From: JBAXGE01 sp044344145
GTDB lineage: Bacteria; Planctomycetota; Phycisphaerae; WQYP01
NCBI GenBank assembly: GCA_044344145.1
Contig: JBIJDM010000190.1
Location: forward strand, 1 to 5,893
Direction: 5' to 3'
Length of the DNA stretch: 5,893 nucleotides
Of the stretch, positions 4,793 to 5,893 are shown in pieces; the stretch's first letter is position 1; each line of letters begins with the position of its first letter. The position numbers and the translations under genes are program-made. The notes below the pieces were generated by a model. The model did no database searches and was not told the DNA's origin. It was given only the letters and a program-made list of their open reading frames with translations.

Positions 4793-5695
4793 TTATGCAC
4801 TTTTATTTTCCGCATTGTTTTCTCGGCGAAACTCATCCAATGCAATTTGCAGAACACGCTGAAGATGGTGCGATTTTTTGGCTCGTGTATCACGGGCGAG
4901 TAGCCATGCAATAAAGTGGTCCAGCAGATCCTTCAATTCAATTGTTTCCAAAACTTCAGTCTCGCACAGACGGATGATTTCGCTATTGATGGTAGGTCGA
5001 ACGAGCACCCGCTTGGTCCCGGGCGATTTGGCCAGATCGCGCCGGACCTTACTTGCACTCTCATCCGCGGTGACTTGATAGATGGCTTCACCGGCCACGT
5101 AATCCATCCCCCCATCATTTGCATGCGTGGTAGAGAACCGCTGGAGCGCGAACCCAAAAGTACGAAAATACTCCCGGAGAACTGCGAAAGACACAACCTC
5201 AAACATTTCACCGCCGTTACCGACGATTTGTTTCAAATATGAGCTGACCAGTTCACTCCGCACTTGGATTTGATCCTCTGGCAGTTTGACCGTCTGCTCC
5301 AACTGGTGAATAACCGCTTGTCGGCGTTCATAGGCGGTTTTTAACGACAGAACCAATTCCTCGCGCAGCTCATGCAATTGTGTTGTTGTGATGCCCGTCA
5401 TCAAGGCCGATCGAAAACGATACCTTGTATCGTTAAGTTCAAGAAATCCTTTAGGCCCAAGTCGGCGCTGAATGTAGGTAGGGTGATAGTCACTGTGTCC
5501 ATACTGTTTAGCCAGAGTTCTAAAGACTTTTACCACATCTTGTTCAATCAATCCGTCACAGTTTCTACCCTCTTTAAGTGCCTTGATATGCGCGGTCAGA
5601 ATTGCCAACGCAATATATAGCACTGTGCGTTGACCAGAATGTCTACGTAGCATGTTGAGGAGCGACTTGTTTTCGCGTTTGTTATCTTTAGGCAT
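4793..5695 (-). CDS. Putative winged-helix plus PD-(D/E)XK nuclease-like protein (possible restriction endonuclease)
   Basis: This is a 300-residue protein when started at the ATG at 5695 (MPKDNKREN), which follows GGAAGGGG by a rather long 11 bases. An in-frame ATG at 5728 would add 11 residues but has no ribosome binding site. Residues about 48-100 read like a winged helix (VVKVFRTLAKQYG, TYIQRRLGPKGFLEL, TRYRFRS). Residues about 105-157 are helical and charged. Residues about 160-236 resemble a PD-(D/E)XK nuclease core: helix GGEMFEVVSFAVLREYF with Glu166, then NDGGMD with Asp198, then IYQVT (205-209) where the acidic/Lys motif is expected. Q-x-T replaces the canonical (D/E)-x-K, so the catalytic Lys is missing or displaced; Lys216 is a candidate. 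A basic helical tail follows. The gene is visibly less GC-rich than its neighbours, consistent with horizontal transfer. No methyltransferase partner lies in the window. The nuclease call is inference from motifs; a non-catalytic DNA-binding protein is the alternative. Confidence 0.65.
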   Translation of the reverse strand: MPKDNKRENKSLLNMLRRHSGQRTVLYIALAILTAHIKALKEGRNCDGLIEQDVVKVFRTLAKQYGHSDYHPTYIQRRLGPKGFLELNDTRYRFRSALMTGITTTQLHELREELVLSLKTAYERRQAVIHQLEQTVKLPEDQIQVRSELVSSYLKQIVGNGGEMFEVVSFAVLREYFRTFGFALQRFSTTHANDGGMDYVAGEAIYQVTADESASKVRRDLAKSPGTKRVLVRPTINSEIIRLCETEVLETIELKDLLDHFIAWLLARDTRAKKSHHLQRVLQIALDEFRRENNAENKSA

Positions 5696-5732
5696 ACTGC
5701 CATGATCCCCTTCCAAACACTCGCACATTTAA

Positions 5733-5738
5733 ATATTA
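5733..5738 (-). promoter_or_regulatory. Possible -10 box of the nuclease-like gene
   Basis: The minus strand reads TAATAT (5 of 6 to the -10 consensus) about 38 bases before the ATG at 5695. No convincing -35 box lies 16-18 bases further upstream. If it is real, transcription would start around 5726, inside the longer reading frame, which favours the start at 5695 over 5728. Confidence 0.3.
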
Positions 5739-5763
5739 CGACACACACTCTAACCCCGTCCTG

Positions 5764-5775
5764 TTGTGAACACAA
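5764..5775. promoter_or_regulatory. Small inverted repeat upstream of the nuclease-like gene, possible operator
   Basis: TTGTG (5764-5768) and CACAA (5771-5775) are separated by two bases, about 25 bases upstream of the TAATAT box on the minus strand. The geometry would suit a dimeric repressor or activator, but so short a palindrome is expected by chance fairly often. Confidence 0.2.
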
Positions 5776-5836
5776 TCTGCACCCCTCAACACCATCCCCT
5801 CATTTCCCCCCCCTTCCGTGCTTAACCCCCCTCACC

Positions 5837-5893
5837 CCATCTGTGTCCATCCGTGTCCATCTGTGGTTCCACCTCCCCCCGCCCCATCTGTGT
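5837..5893. repeat. 10-base tandem repeat (CCATCTGTGT) at the right edge
   Basis: CCATCTGTGT (5837-5846), CCATCCGTGT (5847-5856) and CCATCTGTGG (5857-5866) are directly adjacent. After a 17-base C-rich gap, another exact CCATCTGTGT fills 5884-5893, so the repeat may continue beyond the window. The complementary strand reads as repeated ACACAGATGG. I recall this sequence as a widespread intergenic repeat in environmental bacterial genomes; its function is unknown to me. Confidence 0.7.

Noticed and set aside
4681..4911. A 76-residue minus-strand reading frame joining the end of the nuclease-like gene to the hairpin element
   Set aside because: It is out of frame with the nuclease-like gene and mostly translates palindromic spacer (Trp/Gly/Arg-rich).

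Overview
The window looks like chromosomal DNA from a GC-rich environmental bacterium, most likely a planctomycete (perhaps Phycisphaerae) or a relative in the PVC group. The evidence is indirect. Coding sequence strongly prefers G/C-ending codons. One exported protein has a Thr/Gln/Pro/Ser linker (TQPTSQPATRPS) of a kind common in planctomycete surface proteins. One gene belongs to a UroD-like family that I associate with such bacteria. The gaps between genes are filled with short palindromes and short-unit tandem repeats of a type I recall from these genomes. The taxonomic call is inference.

Layout from left to right. (1) Bases 3-98 (+) are the last 31 codons of a transposase with the C-terminal signature of the IS110 family; the rest lies beyond the left edge. 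(2) Bases 198-1469 (+) encode a 423-residue uroporphyrinogen-decarboxylase-like protein, probably a metal- or corrinoid-dependent methyltransferase relative rather than haem-pathway HemE. (3) Bases 1470-1782 form a 313-base spacer with three different hairpins, an AT-rich TAATTCG tandem tract and a good promoter. (4) Bases 1783-3540 (+) encode an exported 585-residue protein built almost entirely of Sel1-like repeats. (5) A short convergent gap holds an 8-base tandem repeat and a strong intrinsic terminator for the minus strand. (6) Bases 3671-4462 (-) encode an exported protein of unknown function with a proline-rich linker, a conserved-looking core and a TPR-like segment. (7) Bases 4463-4792 hold its promoter, a G-rich stretch on the minus strand, and a row of seven small hairpins. 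(8) Bases 4793-5695 (-) encode a 300-residue protein that looks like a winged helix joined to a PD-(D/E)XK-type nuclease fold. Its base composition is visibly less GC-rich than its neighbours, suggesting horizontal acquisition. (9) The right edge holds a 10-base tandem repeat.

The genes do not form one operon. Each has its own ribosome binding site, and the first two complete genes are separated from their neighbours by repeat-rich spacers. No pathway links them. The items most worth following up are the multi-hairpin intergenic element at 4567-4788, the winged-helix/nuclease gene next to it, and the way short repeats abut or overlap promoter elements. No CRISPR array, tRNA or rRNA was seen.
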